NCBI GenBank assembly: GCA_023250255.1
Contig: JAHFBB010000047.1
Coordinates: 1-6,827 of the forward strand
Origin: Chloroflexota bacterium
GTDB lineage: Bacteria; Chloroflexota; Limnocylindria; QHBO01
DNA length: 6,827 nucleotides
Reading direction: 5' to 3'
Position 1 is the first letter of the stretch; every line of letters begins with the position of its first letter. This document shows, in pieces, positions 5,525 to 6,827 of the stretch. A program made the translations under genes and the position numbers. The notes below the pieces were generated by a model, which saw nothing but the letters and a program-made list of their open reading frames with translations, was not told the DNA's origin and searched no databases.

Positions 5525-6827
5525 ATGACCGAGGCGGAACGGAAGAGACTCGATCACGTTGTCCTTCCGAGGCGCCTTCCGGGGCTGGCCCTGCTGGAGC
5601 GCTACTTCCCATCGCCAGCGGACAATGTGCTCGACGCCGAGTTGAGTGCGTTCGCCGATGCCGGCGATACCGTCCTCGACCCATGGGCCGGAACCGGATG
5701 GACCGCCCGACGGGCGGTCGCGCTGGGGATGCAGGCGGTAGCCGCCGATCCGAGTCCCTTCGCCCAGCTGGCCGGCCAGGCATTCCTGCTGGCGCCAGAG
5801 GTTGCGGCTCTTGATGCGGCCTTTGCCCAGCTGGCCGCGTCGCGCCGCGTGGACGTGCCCCTCCGCCAGCATGTCGAGGAGCTGTACGCCAGCCACTGTC
5901 CGAACTGTCGCCGGCCCGTGCTGGTTGATCAGTTCATCTGGCCCCGGGAGGGCAGCGGGCCCGCGCGCAAGGTCTTCCACTGCCCGGCGTGCGACCTGTC
6001 GGTCGGGGGTCCGGTCGAGCGCATCGCCGACGTGGACGAGGCGGACTACGCCAAGCTTGGCCTGGAGGCTCCCGCGCGCTCCGCGGCTCCGCCCGAGTCC
6101 GACCCGGCCGCGGACGCCGGCGAGGATCTGCCGCCAGCCCCGGTTGGCCTGACCGAAGGCGGGGTTGATCTGCCATCACTCGGCGAGCCGGGTGGCCCAC
6201 CGCCACCAGCGGCCCGGACGCCGGACCCTCCGGACCGCCTGGACAGCGATGATCCCCGTTACGCCTCCACCGTACGGCCGGTTCCGCGCGAACTCACGGC
6301 CACTGCCCAGCAGGGCCTGGCCTACCAGCAGCTCGAGGACCGATTCCCGGTTCTCGACGGCCGCCAGGAGTTGGTCGGCGAGGTCCTGGGCCTGTATACC
6401 TCGCGCAACCTGTACGCCCTGCAGGCCATATCCAACAAGATCGACGCCGAGTTCCACGACCAGCCGCTGGCCGCCGTTTTCCGGCTTGCGCTTGCAGCCT
6501 GTCTGCTGCCGGGCAGCCGGCTGAACGGCTACCCGGGGCGGGTCGCATCGCTGCGGATCAGCGGCGGTCATGTTCGCCAGCCCTCCTCGCGCCACCACCG
6601 CGAGGTGAACGTGTGGAGCCTGTTCGAGGATGCCTATCGCGATGTCCGGACCGCGTTGTCGGGCCTGGGTCGCGAACGGCGCCAGGCGCGCTACGCGGCT
6701 GACCTCGAGGAACTCGGTGGGATGGGTGCAGCCAATGTCCTGTGGATCCGCTGCCGGCCGGCGGTGGTTGGCCAATACCTGCCCCCCGACTCGATTGACC
6801 TGGTCATCGGTTCGCCGCCCCCGCCGG
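5525..6827 (+). CDS. Zinc-ribbon DNA methylase-like protein (cut by window edge)
   Basis: The 434 visible codons continue past the right edge. Residues 49-76 hold a Rossmann SAM site: TVLDPWAGTGWTARRAV (motif I) and AADPSP (acidic D75, motif II). Residues 125-156 are a zinc ribbon: CPNC (C125, C128) and CPAC (C153, C156). A Pro/Ala/Asp-rich linker (183-240) follows, then a helical region (LYTSRNLYALQAISNKI, REVNVWSLFEDAYRDVR) like that of large adenine-specific DNA methylases with a Zn ribbon (COG1743 type). At the edge SIDLVIGSPPPP aligns with motif IV, usually (N/D/S)PP(Y/F). The likely role is amino-methylation of DNA, but the fourth motif residue is Pro instead of an aromatic, so activity is uncertain. 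Start: AGGAG (5517-5521) is only 3 bases before the ATG and overlaps the upstream stop, indicating coupling to the TPR gene. An RNA or protein methylase is a less likely alternative. Confidence 0.82.
   Translation, partial: MTEAERKRLDHVVLPRRLPGLALLERYFPSPADNVLDAELSAFADAGDTVLDPWAGTGWTARRAVALGMQAVAADPSPFAQLAGQAFLLAPEVAALDAAFAQLAASRRVDVPLRQHVEELYASHCPNCRRPVLVDQFIWPREGSGPARKVFHCPACDLSVGGPVERIADVDEADYAKLGLEAPARSAAPPESDPAADAGEDLPPAPVGLTEGGVDLPSLGEPGGPPPPAARTPDPPDRLDSDDPRYASTVRPVPRELTATAQQGLAYQQLEDRFPVLDGRQELVGEVLGLYTSRNLYALQAISNKIDAEFHDQPLAAVFRLALAACLLPGSRLNGYPGRVASLRISGGHVRQPSSRHHREVNVWSLFEDAYRDVRTALSGLGRERRQARYAADLEELGGMGAANVLWIRCRPAVVGQYLPPDSIDLVIGSPPPP

Noticed and set aside
5096..5980. Minus-strand open frame of 294 codons spanning two plus-strand genes
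   Set aside because: It crosses the coupled TPR/methylase boundary and both plus frames have clear domain motifs.
1..6827. CRISPR array, insertion sequence, attachment site or tRNA
   Set aside because: No regularly spaced repeats, transposase or integrase frames, terminal inverted repeats or tRNA-like cloverleaf sequences were seen by eye.

Overview
The window is a chromosomal stretch of a high-GC bacterium. Codon use is strongly G/C-ending and the genes are tightly packed. Gene content (CGNR-type regulator, bacterial PolX with PHP domain, MgtE, and a TPR protein next to a large zinc-ribbon DNA methylase) fits a high-GC Chloroflexota lineage best. That assignment is inference from protein style; no rRNA or other marker is present to prove it.

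Layout. Positions 1-667 (minus) carry the N-terminal half of an MgtE magnesium channel, cut by the window edge, with a very strong Shine-Dalgarno. A gene-free leader of about 256 bases (668-923) precedes it and contains nested inverted repeats and a weak promoter. Positions 924-1574 (minus) encode an ABATE/CGNR zinc-finger transcriptional regulator. An AT-richer divergent intergenic region (about 1575-1683) has back-to-back promoter-like elements sharing one -35 site and an exact 9-base direct repeat 53 bases apart. Rightward from it run two very small, translationally coupled ORFs (1684-1782, 32 aa, one membrane helix; 1779-1940, 53 aa, basic), closed by a clear intrinsic terminator (1969-2000).

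The second half is all on the plus strand. PolX (2025-3785) combines a family-X polymerase with a PHP phosphoesterase and has the usual catalytic residues. It is followed 35 bases later by an unrecognised polytopic membrane protein (3821-4555). A GC-rich hairpin and a good sigma-70-like promoter (TTGACA, 17 bases, TACAAA) then start a two-gene unit. The first gene encodes a TPR protein with a HIRAN-like middle and a very acidic tail (4691-5518). Six bases later comes a DNA-methylase-like protein with a zinc-ribbon insertion (5525 to beyond the window end).

How the genes may work together: the mgtE, regulator and polX blocks look like independent housekeeping units. The items least explained by known families are the small-ORF pair behind a divergent regulator and the TPR/methylase unit. 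I see no tRNA, rRNA, CRISPR array, insertion sequence or integrase.
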